A stretch of DNA of 5,257 nucleotides from Acidimicrobiales bacterium (GCA_013002375.1 JABDJW010000396.1:1-5257), one strand, 5' to 3'. Numbered from the stretch's first letter, positions 1-5,257 are shown. A program made the numbers and translations. The notes: generated by a model not told the origin, from the sequence alone.

Positions 1-80
1 CGCATGTGGCGCGTTGTTGATCGGGGCCCGGACCGGGCCGTGGGCGCAGGGCCGACGCGGCCCCACTGACGGGAATGCAT
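1..80 (-). CDS. Possible 5' end of an unknown minus-strand gene, cut by the window edge
   Basis: I do not recognise the product. An ATG at 80-78 on the minus strand opens a frame that stays open to the left edge (26 codons, beginning MHSRQWGRVG). It is preceded by GGAGCGGAG (complement of 89-97), a good Shine-Dalgarno match with an 8-nt spacer, and a promoter-like pair lies further upstream (149-177). The visible residues are rich in Arg, Pro and Gly and show no domain. The other two minus-strand frames are also open here, with possible starts at GTG 118 and ATG 105, and third-position GC does not separate them. The start is therefore chosen on the ribosome binding site alone. On the plus strand a frame open from the left edge ends at a TGA at 67-69, so a gene tail on that strand is an alternative. 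Confidence 0.25.
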   Translation of the reverse strand, partial: MHSRQWGRVGPAPTARSGPRSTTRHM

Positions 81-148
81 GTTTTGGACTCCGCTCCAAG
101 GACATTGCGGGTGGCCACGCGGAAGCGGCTACCAAAGATGACCGTGGC

Positions 149-177
149 ACGTTACGAAACGATGACAGCTTTGACAA
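149..177 (-). promoter_or_regulatory. Candidate sigma-70-type promoter pointing left
   Basis: On the minus strand, TTGTCA (177-172) and TAACGT (154-149) are separated by exactly 17 nt. These are 5/6 matches to TTGACA and a TAnnnT -10 box. The predicted start of transcription is near 142, giving a leader of about 60 nt before the ATG at 80. The stretch is clearly more AT-rich than its surroundings (roughly 140-200), as expected of a promoter. It would serve the possible gene at the left edge and lies downstream of the wall-hydrolase gene. This is sequence resemblance only. Confidence 0.35.
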
Positions 178-247
178 CTTCAGCTTCAACAACATCTGTC
201 ACACCAGCCCACGTTGGCCTCAGGACACACAGTGCTCTAGTACCCCG

Positions 248-292
248 CCACCGGCGCGCCAGGGTGGGCGTCGGCCGTGCCTGGCTGCGACG
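248..292 (-). terminator. Two GC-rich hairpins after the wall-hydrolase gene, possible transcript end
   Basis: Starting 10 nt past the stop codon of the wall-hydrolase gene there are two adjacent imperfect hairpins. The first (269-292) pairs CGTCG with CGACG plus an inner GCC/GGC, with a 2-nt bulge and a 6-nt loop. The second (248-267) pairs CCACC with GGTGG around GGCGCGCC. No T-run follows, so this is not a classical rho-independent terminator. U-less hairpins at gene ends are common in GC-rich actinobacteria, and chance pairing in GC-rich DNA is a real alternative. Confidence 0.25.
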
Positions 293-301
293 ACGGAGGG
301 A

Positions 302-2521
302 TCAGCCGCCGGTGTCGCTCCAGTGCCAGGCTTCCGACGGCAGGTTGAAGAACCCGTAATCGCGGGCGTTCTGCACCAGCCACTGGAACTCCGGCGAACC
401 CGAGCGCAACGCAACGCCGCCCAGGTGGAAGTCGATCGCCAAGCCGTACTCGTGGCGTGAGGTGCCCGGAATGGCGGTCGGCGGCGTACACGTCGACGGT
501 TGCGCCGAATACACGTTGCCGCAGTTCTGTTCGCGAAGCCGGATCTGCTGGGAATTCGATCGCCAACCCCAACCTTCGAGGAAGATGCCATCGGCCCGAG
601 CCGCCTCGAGCAGGTTCCAGAGATGCACGGCCCGGACTTCGTTGACCACGATGTCGCGCACTCGCCAGAGCCGAATGGTCGAACCGTCTGGGCCGAGTTC
701 CTCGCCGTAGAAGCTGACGTCCTCGCGGCCGACCAGCTGCGACGTATCGACCAGCGGCGCCGACGATGCCGTCGGGGTCGAACCCTCCGGGGCCGGAGGC
801 TTCGGCAGGACGCCGGCCACCGGCGTGCCCTGCATGGCAAAGGTTGTGATGTCGACCAACTGGCCGCGTTCGTCGAGTGTCGCGATCTGCGAACCCAACG
901 CGGCCAGATCGGCTTCGGCCACCACCGAAGCCTGCGCTCCTTCGACTTCAGCGGCGGGCTCGGTCGCGGGTTCGCTCAACGCTTGCGCTTCGGGCGAACC
1001 CGCCTTGACCTTCAGCACCCGTCCTTCGGCTTCGGCCGGTTCTTCGGGTAGGACCCAGGAACCATCGAGCGCCCGAATCAGCTCGACCGGTTCTTCGGGT
1101 TCGACCCAGGAACCATCGAGTGCCCGAATCAACTCGACCGATTCCTGCGCCCCGCCCGGTGCGGCAGCCGCAAGTCCGTCGGCCCGGCGCTTGTCGAAGG
1201 CAGCGCGCTCGACGGCCAGCGCGTTCTCGGTGTTGGCCGCGTACAGCCCGAGCGAGTCGCGCCCGTCACCGTCCCAGTCGCCGACAACGGCAATCGCACC
1301 CGGGCCGCCGGCTTTGATCGGCGGGCCGACCAGATTGCCGTGGACGTCGCCGCGAACGAAGACGCCCACGGGCCGATTCAGCTCGGCCGAGGCCGGCTTG
1401 TAGACCCCGATCTCGCTCACACCATCACCGTCCCAATCGCCGGTGAGCGGTTGATCACCCCACTCGCCGAACATCACGGTGTGGGTGATCGTGCCGTCCG
1501 GGCCGAGCAACTCGAACCGTCCCTGCTGATCGAAACTGTCGAACAAGGCTCCGTCGTCGATGAAATCACCGTTCCAGTCGCCGGCGAGGGGAACGGCCGT
1601 CGATGCCACCTCGACCGCTCGCGTCGGTGCCGACTTGTCGCCCTGGACGAACAGCGCACCCGAGTCGGCTTCGGACACGAGTCCGAGATCGTCGATGCCG
1701 TCGCCGTCCCAATCGCCAAAGGTCGTCCGGGCCGCATCGCGGTCGGAGTCGAGTTGTACCGGTGCATCGGCGTCGATCGAGGCGATGACCGACAGCGCTT
1801 CGGTCTCTGCGTCGACCGCGAGGAGCCCGACTTGATCCTGCAGATGCAGGCGCGCCGGCGGCAGTGGATCGCCACTGTATTCGAGCGCGGCGCTGAGCAC
1901 GGGCTCGATGAAGACGTCGGAGAAGTAGTACGCACTGATGGCGTCGTCGACCGTGTCGGGATCGTCCGCGCCGAACGCGCACAAGTGCGCAGCCGCCGCA
2001 GTGGCGGCGTCCCACAAGTTCTGTGGATCACGAGCGTGGTCACCGTTTCCGTCCGCGGCGTAGAACGCCCACGTCGACGGGATGAACTGGAAGGGTCCGA
2101 CGGCGCGGTCCCAGATCGGATCGCCGTCCCAGTTCCCGTCATCGGTGTCGGCGATCGCCAGCCGCCCATCGCTTCCGTCGAGCGGCTCGCTGAGAATGGC
2201 CGGATAGACGGTTCCCGACGCGGTTCGTCGGGTGCCGTACACCCGGCCATGGTTGCTGGCCACCTTGCCGATGCCGGCCAGTACCGTCCAGGGCACATCG
2301 CACGCGGCATCGGCGGCCGCGTAGCGGTAGGCCGACAACAGCGGCGCCGGGATGTCCTCGACCGCGTAGTCGCTCGGCGCCGACGGGATGTACAACTCCG
2401 ACGGTGCCATCGCGGCATGGACTTGGGTTGCCGTGAACGCCAGCCCGCTCGCGGCGAGCGCGCTGATGACGATCAGCCTCACAACTGTGGTGAATGTCAC
2501 CCTCAGTGTCCTCGTCGCCAT
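302..2521 (-). CDS. Secreted cell-wall protein: transglycosylase-like domain, GDWDGDG repeats, VanY/M15 D,D-carboxypeptidase
   Basis: The 739-residue product begins with a Sec signal peptide: basic start, hydrophobic stretch at about 14-33, likely cut after QVHA (36). Residues ~60-215 resemble the MltB/SLT lytic transglycosylases of actinobacteria, with LAGIGKVASNHGR (81-93) and VGPFQFIPSTW (141-151). The family's catalytic Glu (normally ESxHG) is Ala88, and the usual YNHSD near the domain end reads YYFSD (198-202), so this domain is probably inactive. Four GDWDGDG-type repeats follow at 268-427, then an acidic, Pro/Ala-rich linker (~455-590) with a 17-residue duplication. Residues ~600-739 form a VanY-like M15 peptidase with SRHEYGLAID (H690, D697) and EAWHW (E730, H733), the expected zinc ligands and catalytic Glu. 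C667 and C678 could form a disulfide. It likely trims D-Ala from peptidoglycan stem peptides outside the cell. The ATG is supported by GAAGG (complement of 2527-2531) 5 nt upstream and by the signal peptide starting right there. The gene is divergent from menB. Confidence 0.88.
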   Translation of the reverse strand: MATRTLRVTFTTVVRLIVISALAASGLAFTATQVHAAMAPSELYIPSAPSDYAVEDIPAPLLSAYRYAAADAACDVPWTVLAGIGKVASNHGRVYGTRRTASGTVYPAILSEPLDGSDGRLAIADTDDGNWDGDPIWDRAVGPFQFIPSTWAFYAADGNGDHARDPQNLWDAATAAAAHLCAFGADDPDTVDDAISAYYFSDVFIEPVLSAALEYSGDPLPPARLHLQDQVGLLAVDAETEALSVIASIDADAPVQLDSDRDAARTTFGDWDGDGIDDLGLVSEADSGALFVQGDKSAPTRAVEVASTAVPLAGDWNGDFIDDGALFDSFDQQGRFELLGPDGTITHTVMFGEWGDQPLTGDWDGDGVSEIGVYKPASAELNRPVGVFVRGDVHGNLVGPPIKAGGPGAIAVVGDWDGDGRDSLGLYAANTENALAVERAAFDKRRADGLAAAAPGGAQESVELIRALDGSWVEPEEPVELIRALDGSWVLPEEPAEAEGRVLKVKAGSPEAQALSEPATEPAAEVEGAQASVVAEADLAALGSQIATLDERGQLVDITTFAMQGTPVAGVLPKPPAPEGSTPTASSAPLVDTSQLVGREDVSFYGEELGPDGSTIRLWRVRDIVVNEVRAVHLWNLLEAARADGIFLEGWGWRSNSQQIRLREQNCGNVYSAQPSTCTPPTAIPGTSRHEYGLAIDFHLGGVALRSGSPEFQWLVQNARDYGFFNLPSEAWHWSDTGG
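1037..1138 (-). repeat. 51-bp in-frame tandem duplication in the linker of the wall hydrolase
   Basis: Two head-to-tail 51-bp units (1037-1087 and 1088-1138) are identical at 47 of 51 positions. Each encodes VELIRALDGSWV-x-PEEP (residues 462-478 and 479-495). Two of the four differences are synonymous (Ala GCA/GCG, Leu TTG/CTG). The other two fall in one codon and change Glu (GAA) to Leu (CTA). The unit length is a multiple of three, so the frame is kept. The repeat sits between the GDWDGDG repeats and the carboxypeptidase domain. Confidence 0.9.
1241..1720 (-). repeat. Four FG-GAP/VCBS-like GDWDGDG repeats in the wall hydrolase
   Basis: Within the protein, GDW-D/N-GD motifs start at residues 269, 314, 361 and 414, spaced 45, 47 and 53 residues apart. 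Each is followed by a short hydrophobic strand such as LGLV, GALF, IGVY or LGLY. The Asp/Gly-rich loops resemble calcium-binding loops of FG-GAP/VCBS repeats, which build beta-propeller-like or adhesive domains. The second copy is the most degenerate (GDWNGDF). Four units are fewer than a full seven-bladed propeller. A spacer or wall- or ligand-binding role is an inference. Confidence 0.75.
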
Positions 2522-2553
2522 GAAAGCCTTCGCATCGCGTTCCGCCAGTCCTC

Positions 2554-2559
2554 ACCGTA
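2554..2559 (-). promoter_or_regulatory. Possible -10 box of the wall-hydrolase gene
   Basis: On the minus strand TACGGT matches the TAnnnT pattern and would place the transcription start near 2547, giving a leader of about 25 nt that carries the GAAGG ribosome binding site. I found no convincing -35 hexamer at the right distance. A short AT-rich patch at 2596-2623 lies further upstream. Weak support. Confidence 0.25.
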
Positions 2560-2659
2560 GCCGCGAGCAGGCGTGGATCCCCATCGCCGGACGGCAATTT
2601 CTGAACGTTTTTGCTGCGATTTCCGATGCCCGTCACCTGCGGCGATCAGCAGCCCGGCC

Positions 2660-2665
2660 TACCAT
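2660..2665 (+). promoter_or_regulatory. -10 box placing the menB transcript start at its GTG
   Basis: TACCAT fits the actinobacterial TAnnnT -10 pattern. Six bases separate it from the GTG at 2672, so the expected transcription start coincides with the start codon. No Shine-Dalgarno sequence lies before that GTG, which fits a leaderless mRNA. No clear -35 is visible. The box supports the GTG at 2672 over the longer open frame starting at 2573. Confidence 0.45.
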
Positions 2666-2671
2666 CGGCGC

Positions 2672-3610
2672 GTGAGCACTACGGACAGTCCCGGATCTTC
2701 GCCTTCCCCCCTCTTCGACCCCGACCGGTGGCGACTGGTCGACGGACCGATCGCCGACGTCGTCGGCACCGACATCACGTACCATCGCTGCGTCGACCAA
2801 GGCACAGTGCGGATCGCGTTCAATCGCCCCGAAGTCCGGAATGCGTTCCGGCCCGGCACGGTCGACGAGCTTTACCGAGCGCTGGACCATGCCCGCATGG
2901 CCACCGATGTCGGATCGATCATCCTGACCGGCAACGGCCCGTCACCCAAGGACGGAGGATGGGCGTTCTGCAGCGGGGGCGATCAGCGCATCCGAGGCAA
3001 GGACGGCTACAAGTACGCCGAAGGCGAGCAAGCGGACAGCATCGATCCGGCGCGAGTGGGCCGCCTGCACATCCTCGAAGTCCAGCGCCTCATCCGCTTC
3101 ATGCCCAAGGTCGTGATCTGCGCGGTGCCCGGGTGGGCGGTCGGAGGTGGCCACAGCCTGCACGTGGTCTGTGACCTCACGCTGGCCAGCCGCGAGCACG
3201 CCATCTTCAAGCAGACCGACACCGACGTCGCCAGCTTCGACGGTGGGTTCGGATCGGCGTACCTGGCCAAGCAGGTCGGGCAGAAGTTCGCCCGTGAGGT
3301 CTTCTTCCTGGGCCGCAGCTACTCGGCCGAGCAGGCCCATCACATGGGCATGGTGAACGAGGTCGTGCCCCACGATCAGCTCGAGACGGTGGCGCTCGAA
3401 TGGGCCGCCGCCATCAACGGCAAGAGCCCGACCGCGCAGCGCATGGCGAAGTACGCCATGAACCTGATCGACGACGGCCTGGTCGGGCAGCAGGTCTTCG
3501 CCGGTGAAGCGACCCGGCTGGCCTACATGACCGACGAGGCAGTCGAGGGCCGGGACGCGTTCTTGGAGAAGCGCGATCCCGATTGGGATCGCTTCCCCTA
3601 CCACTTCTAG
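2672..3610 (+). CDS. menB: 1,4-Dihydroxy-2-naphthoyl-CoA synthase (naphthoate synthase)
   Basis: This crotonase-fold enzyme closes the second ring of menaquinone by converting o-succinylbenzoyl-CoA to 1,4-dihydroxy-2-naphthoyl-CoA in the cytoplasm. Hallmarks are GNGPSPKDGGWAFCSGGDQRIRG (88-109; here only noted as the family signature), GWAVGGGHS (154-162) and QTDTDVASFDGG (181-192). Oxyanion-hole glycines are G103 and G159; the residues matching the M. tuberculosis active site are D183, S188, D190 and Y285. Asp183, rather than Gly, marks the bicarbonate-independent type II MenB. From GTG 2672 the protein is 312 residues, close to the 314 of M. tuberculosis. The frame is open back to 2573, but those extra 33 residues look unlike the family and GTG 2672 has a well-placed -10 box. 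No other men gene is in view. The next gene starts 18 nt downstream, so co-transcription is likely. Confidence is very high in identity and good in the start. Confidence 0.96.
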   Translation: MSTTDSPGSSPSPLFDPDRWRLVDGPIADVVGTDITYHRCVDQGTVRIAFNRPEVRNAFRPGTVDELYRALDHARMATDVGSIILTGNGPSPKDGGWAFCSGGDQRIRGKDGYKYAEGEQADSIDPARVGRLHILEVQRLIRFMPKVVICAVPGWAVGGGHSLHVVCDLTLASREHAIFKQTDTDVASFDGGFGSAYLAKQVGQKFAREVFFLGRSYSAEQAHHMGMVNEVVPHDQLETVALEWAAAINGKSPTAQRMAKYAMNLIDDGLVGQQVFAGEATRLAYMTDEAVEGRDAFLEKRDPDWDRFPYHF

Positions 3611-3628
3611 TCGGCGCGTCTTTCAGGC

Positions 3629-4207
3629 ATGGCCAGCACCACCCGCACCGTTCTCGCCTTCTGGAAGCCGTATGACGTGCTGTCGACCTTCACCGATCGC
3701 GACGGTCGCGACAATCTCTCCAACTACGTCGACCTGGTCGGCGCGTATGGGGCCGGGCGACTCGACAAGGACAGCGAGGGGCTGCTGATCGTCACCGATG
3801 ACGCGGCCTTGCGGTCGCGGCTGACCGAACCGAAGCGCAAGGTGCCCAAGTCCTACTACGTACAGGTCGAGGGCATTCCCGATGATGCCGCCCTCGACGC
3901 CCTGCGCACCGGTGTCGAACTCAAGGACGGGTTGACCCGGCCGGCGAAGGCCACCCGCATGAAGGGTGAGCCGGAGCTCCCGGCTCGACCTGTGCCGATT
4001 CGCAGCCGCGCCGCCATTCCGACGTCCTGGTTGCGGCTGACGATCACCGAGGGCCGCAATCGGCAGGTTCGCCGGATGACCGCCGCGGTCGGCTACCCGA
4101 CGCTGCGCTTGGTTCGCTGGTCGGTCGGCGGCCTGAACCTGGCCGGCCTCTCCCCTGGCGAGTACCGGGTACTCGACGAGTCCGAGATCGCCAAACTCAC
4201 CGGCTAG
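3629..4207 (+). CDS. rluE: 23S rRNA pseudouridine synthase, RluE-type (RsuA family)
   Basis: The enzyme isomerises a uridine in rRNA to pseudouridine. In E. coli RluE the target is U2457 of 23S rRNA; the same target here is inferred. The 192-residue protein opens with FWKPYDVLSTFTD (11-23), followed by GRLDKDSEGLL (43-53), where D46 is the catalytic Asp, then KSYYVQVEGIP (74-84), IPTSWLRLTI (130-139) and EGRNRQVRRM (141-150). These match RluE better than RsuA or RluB, and like RluE it lacks the N-terminal S4 RNA-binding domain. The ATG at 3629 is the only start in its frame after the menB stop, which is in the same frame 18 nt upstream. The ribosome binding site is poor (only CAGG close to the ATG), so translational coupling to menB is plausible. 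The next gene lies 91 nt on, past a hairpin. RluE is best known from Proteobacteria; a broader RsuA-family label would also be safe. Confidence 0.9.
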   Translation: MASTTRTVLAFWKPYDVLSTFTDRDGRDNLSNYVDLVGAYGAGRLDKDSEGLLIVTDDAALRSRLTEPKRKVPKSYYVQVEGIPDDAALDALRTGVELKDGLTRPAKATRMKGEPELPARPVPIRSRAAIPTSWLRLTITEGRNRQVRRMTAAVGYPTLRLVRWSVGGLNLAGLSPGEYRVLDESEIAKLTG

Positions 4208-4227
4208 ACCCGCCCCACCGGAGTTTC

Positions 4228-4266
4228 GGCGAGGATTGTGAGCGCGCGCCGCGCCTCAGTCTCGCC
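4228..4266 (+). terminator. Nested GC-rich hairpin between rluE and the sulfatase gene
   Basis: GGCGAG (4228-4233) pairs perfectly with CTCGCC (4261-4266). Inside it, GAGCGCG (4240-4246) pairs with CGCG-c-CTC (4250-4257) with a single bulged C and a 3-nt loop. It starts 21 nt after the rluE stop and could end the menB-rluE transcript, but no T-run follows. It also overlaps where the -35 region of the sulfatase gene should be, so an operator or regulatory role is an alternative. Confidence 0.4.
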
Positions 4267-4285
4267 AGAATCCCAAGGGGGCGCC

Positions 4286-4291
4286 TAGCCT
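4286..4291 (+). promoter_or_regulatory. -10 box placing the sulfatase transcript start at its ATG
   Basis: TAGCCT matches TAnnnT and is followed by 7 bases and then the ATG at 4299, so transcription is expected to begin at or next to the A of the start codon. There is no ribosome binding site immediately before the ATG; the only purine-rich run (AAGGGGG, 4275-4281) lies upstream of the box, too far away. A leaderless mRNA with its own promoter is the simplest reading. No clear -35 is seen. Confidence 0.45.
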
Positions 4292-4298
4292 CGCCGCC

Positions 4299-5257
4299 AT
4301 GACCGATTCCGCATCCGATGTCGGGAGCAGCCGACCGCCGAACATCTTGTTGATCGTGAGCGATGAAGAACGACGCACCGACTGGCTCGATGGCTACGCC
4401 GACCTTCCGGCCCACGATCGGCTCGCCGCCGACGGCACCAGCTTCACGAACCACTACACCCACGCATCCCCGTGTTCCCCCTCGCGAGCCAGCCTCTACA
4501 CCGGCCGCTACCTGTGGCAGCACGGCGTCGTCGACAACGTGAGCTTTGCCGCCCACAAGACCCTCGATCCGGCCGACACCACAATGGGGCAACGCATGCG
4601 CGACCTCGGCTACGAGTCGGCCTATTTCGGCAAGTGGCACCTGAGCCTCGACAAATCGGGCGGAGAGCCCATCGTCGAGCCGGGCTGGACCCTCGAGCCG
4701 GACATGGAGCTCTACGGCTATTCGGGCTGGAGCGGTAACGACCGGCACTACACCGGCGCCGCATGGACCGGCCGCCACTTCGATCCGATCATCGCCGGGC
4801 AGGCCATCGATTGGATCGAACAGCACGCCGACGACGAACGACCTTGGTTCGCAACCGTCGCGCTGGTGAACCCCCACGACATCATGTGGTATCCAGCGGA
4901 CCAACCCAGCTACCTCGCGGCCAACCCCGACCAGCGATCGATCTTCGAGTTCATGAGGAGCTTGGCCGTTGGCGACCTCGAGCTTTCGGCCCCCGGCGAC
5001 TACGCCGAGCGGTTCGATACCCTGCCGGCCAACTTCTTCGACGATCTGCACTCCAAACCCGAGGTCCAGCGAGCCTGGCGTCAGGTGCGCAACACCGAGC
5101 ACATGGTCGGCCACATCGATCTCGACGATCACGTCGCGTGGCTTCGTCAGCTCGACTACTACGCCTGGCTGCACGAGCGGCTCGACGACACGCTGGCCCA
5201 GTTGTTGGGCACGCTCGACCGCCTCGGCATCTACGACGACACCACCATCATCTACAC
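4299..5257 (+). CDS. Sulfatase, cysteine-type (formylglycine-dependent), 3' end outside the window
   Basis: The first 319 codons are visible and open to the right edge. The protein belongs to the arylsulfatase / alkaline-phosphatase superfamily, which hydrolyses sulfate esters. PNILLIVSDEER (14-25) is the first strand with metal ligand D22; the following residue is E23 where many family members have Asp. CSPSR (59-63) is the C-x-P-x-R signature in which C59 is converted to formylglycine by a sulfatase-activating enzyme. FGKWH (110-114) gives K112 and H114, and NPHD (191-194) gives active-site H193. The second metal-binding motif, usually D-N/H-G after the strand beginning at DTTIIY (314-319), would lie just past the edge. 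There is no signal peptide or membrane segment at the start, so a cytoplasmic location is likely. The substrate cannot be read from the sequence; choline-sulfate-, aryl- and glycan-sulfatases share these motifs. The ATG is supported by a -10 box 7 nt upstream and by the short distance to the first strand. Confidence 0.93.
   Translation, partial: MTDSASDVGSSRPPNILLIVSDEERRTDWLDGYADLPAHDRLAADGTSFTNHYTHASPCSPSRASLYTGRYLWQHGVVDNVSFAAHKTLDPADTTMGQRMRDLGYESAYFGKWHLSLDKSGGEPIVEPGWTLEPDMELYGYSGWSGNDRHYTGAAWTGRHFDPIIAGQAIDWIEQHADDERPWFATVALVNPHDIMWYPADQPSYLAANPDQRSIFEFMRSLAVGDLELSAPGDYAERFDTLPANFFDDLHSKPEVQRAWRQVRNTEHMVGHIDLDDHVAWLRQLDYYAWLHERLDDTLAQLLGTLDRLGIYDDTTIIY

Noticed and set aside
25..63. 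GC-rich palindromes (GGCCCGG-a-CCGGGCC at 25-39, GGGCC/GGCCC at 49-63) as a terminator or attachment site
   Set aside because: The first has a one-base centre and the second only a 5-bp stem; no T-run follows. Such palindromes are frequent by chance in DNA this rich in G and C, and they may lie inside a coding region.
171..199. Plus-strand promoter with TTGACA at 171-176
   Set aside because: The hexamer is perfect, but at 17-nt spacing the -10 position reads ATCTGT, a poor match, and no plus-strand gene follows. The minus-strand reading of the same patch fits better.
14..460. Plus-strand open frames of 148 and 94 codons covering the left intergenic region
   Set aside because: They run into the 3' end of the wall-hydrolase gene on the opposite strand, have low-complexity Arg/Pro/Thr-rich products and lack ribosome binding sites.
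1340..2560. A 406-codon open frame on the plus strand, opposite the wall-hydrolase gene
   Set aside because: It is antisense to a protein with clear signal peptide, repeats and active-site motifs. Its product is rich in Arg, Val and Gly with no recognisable domain, as expected from the complement of GC-rich Asp/Ala-rich codons.
2573..2671. A 33-residue N-terminal extension of MenB
   Set aside because: The extension (Cys, Pro and Arg-rich) does not resemble MenB N-termini, and the GTG at 2672 gives the usual family length and has a well-placed -10 box.
4197..5174. A 325-codon open frame on the minus strand opposite the sulfatase gene
   Set aside because: The plus strand holds unmistakable sulfatase motifs in order (SDEE, CSPSR, GKWH, NPHD). 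The antisense frame shows no family signature and has no independent start signals.

Overview
This is a GC-rich stretch of bacterial DNA whose gene content and codon use point to an actinobacterium. The MenB closely follows the mycobacterial form. A secreted protein carrying GDWDGDG repeats, together with a sulfatase, would fit a marine or freshwater Acidimicrobiia relative (Ilumatobacter-like). The class-level assignment is an inference from gene style, not proof.

Layout, left to right. Positions 1-301 hold no certain gene. A minus-strand promoter-like pair and a Shine-Dalgarno-like stretch suggest that a minus-strand gene starts near position 80 and runs off the left edge. Positions 302-2521 (minus) encode a 739-residue secreted cell-wall protein with three parts: an N-terminal lytic-transglycosylase-like domain, four GDWDGDG (FG-GAP/VCBS-like) repeats, and a C-terminal VanY/M15 D,D-carboxypeptidase domain. 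Its linker contains a fresh 51-bp tandem duplication. The transglycosylase domain has Ala where the catalytic Glu is expected, so the protein probably binds wall with one end and cuts with the other. Positions 2522-2671 are a divergent promoter region.

On the plus strand follow menB (naphthoate synthase, menaquinone pathway) and, 18 nt later, an RluE-type 23S rRNA pseudouridine synthase. After a 91-nt gap with a GC-rich hairpin comes the start of a cysteine-type (formylglycine) sulfatase that runs off the right edge. menB and the sulfatase both have a TAnnnT box 6-7 nt before the start codon and no evident ribosome binding site, the geometry of leaderless transcripts.

The genes do not form one pathway. 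menB and rluE are housekeeping genes that may share a transcript; the wall hydrolase and the sulfatase are probably separate units. I see no CRISPR array, insertion sequence, tRNA, rRNA, phage or defence system. The most interesting item is the apparently dead transglycosylase domain fused to an intact carboxypeptidase.
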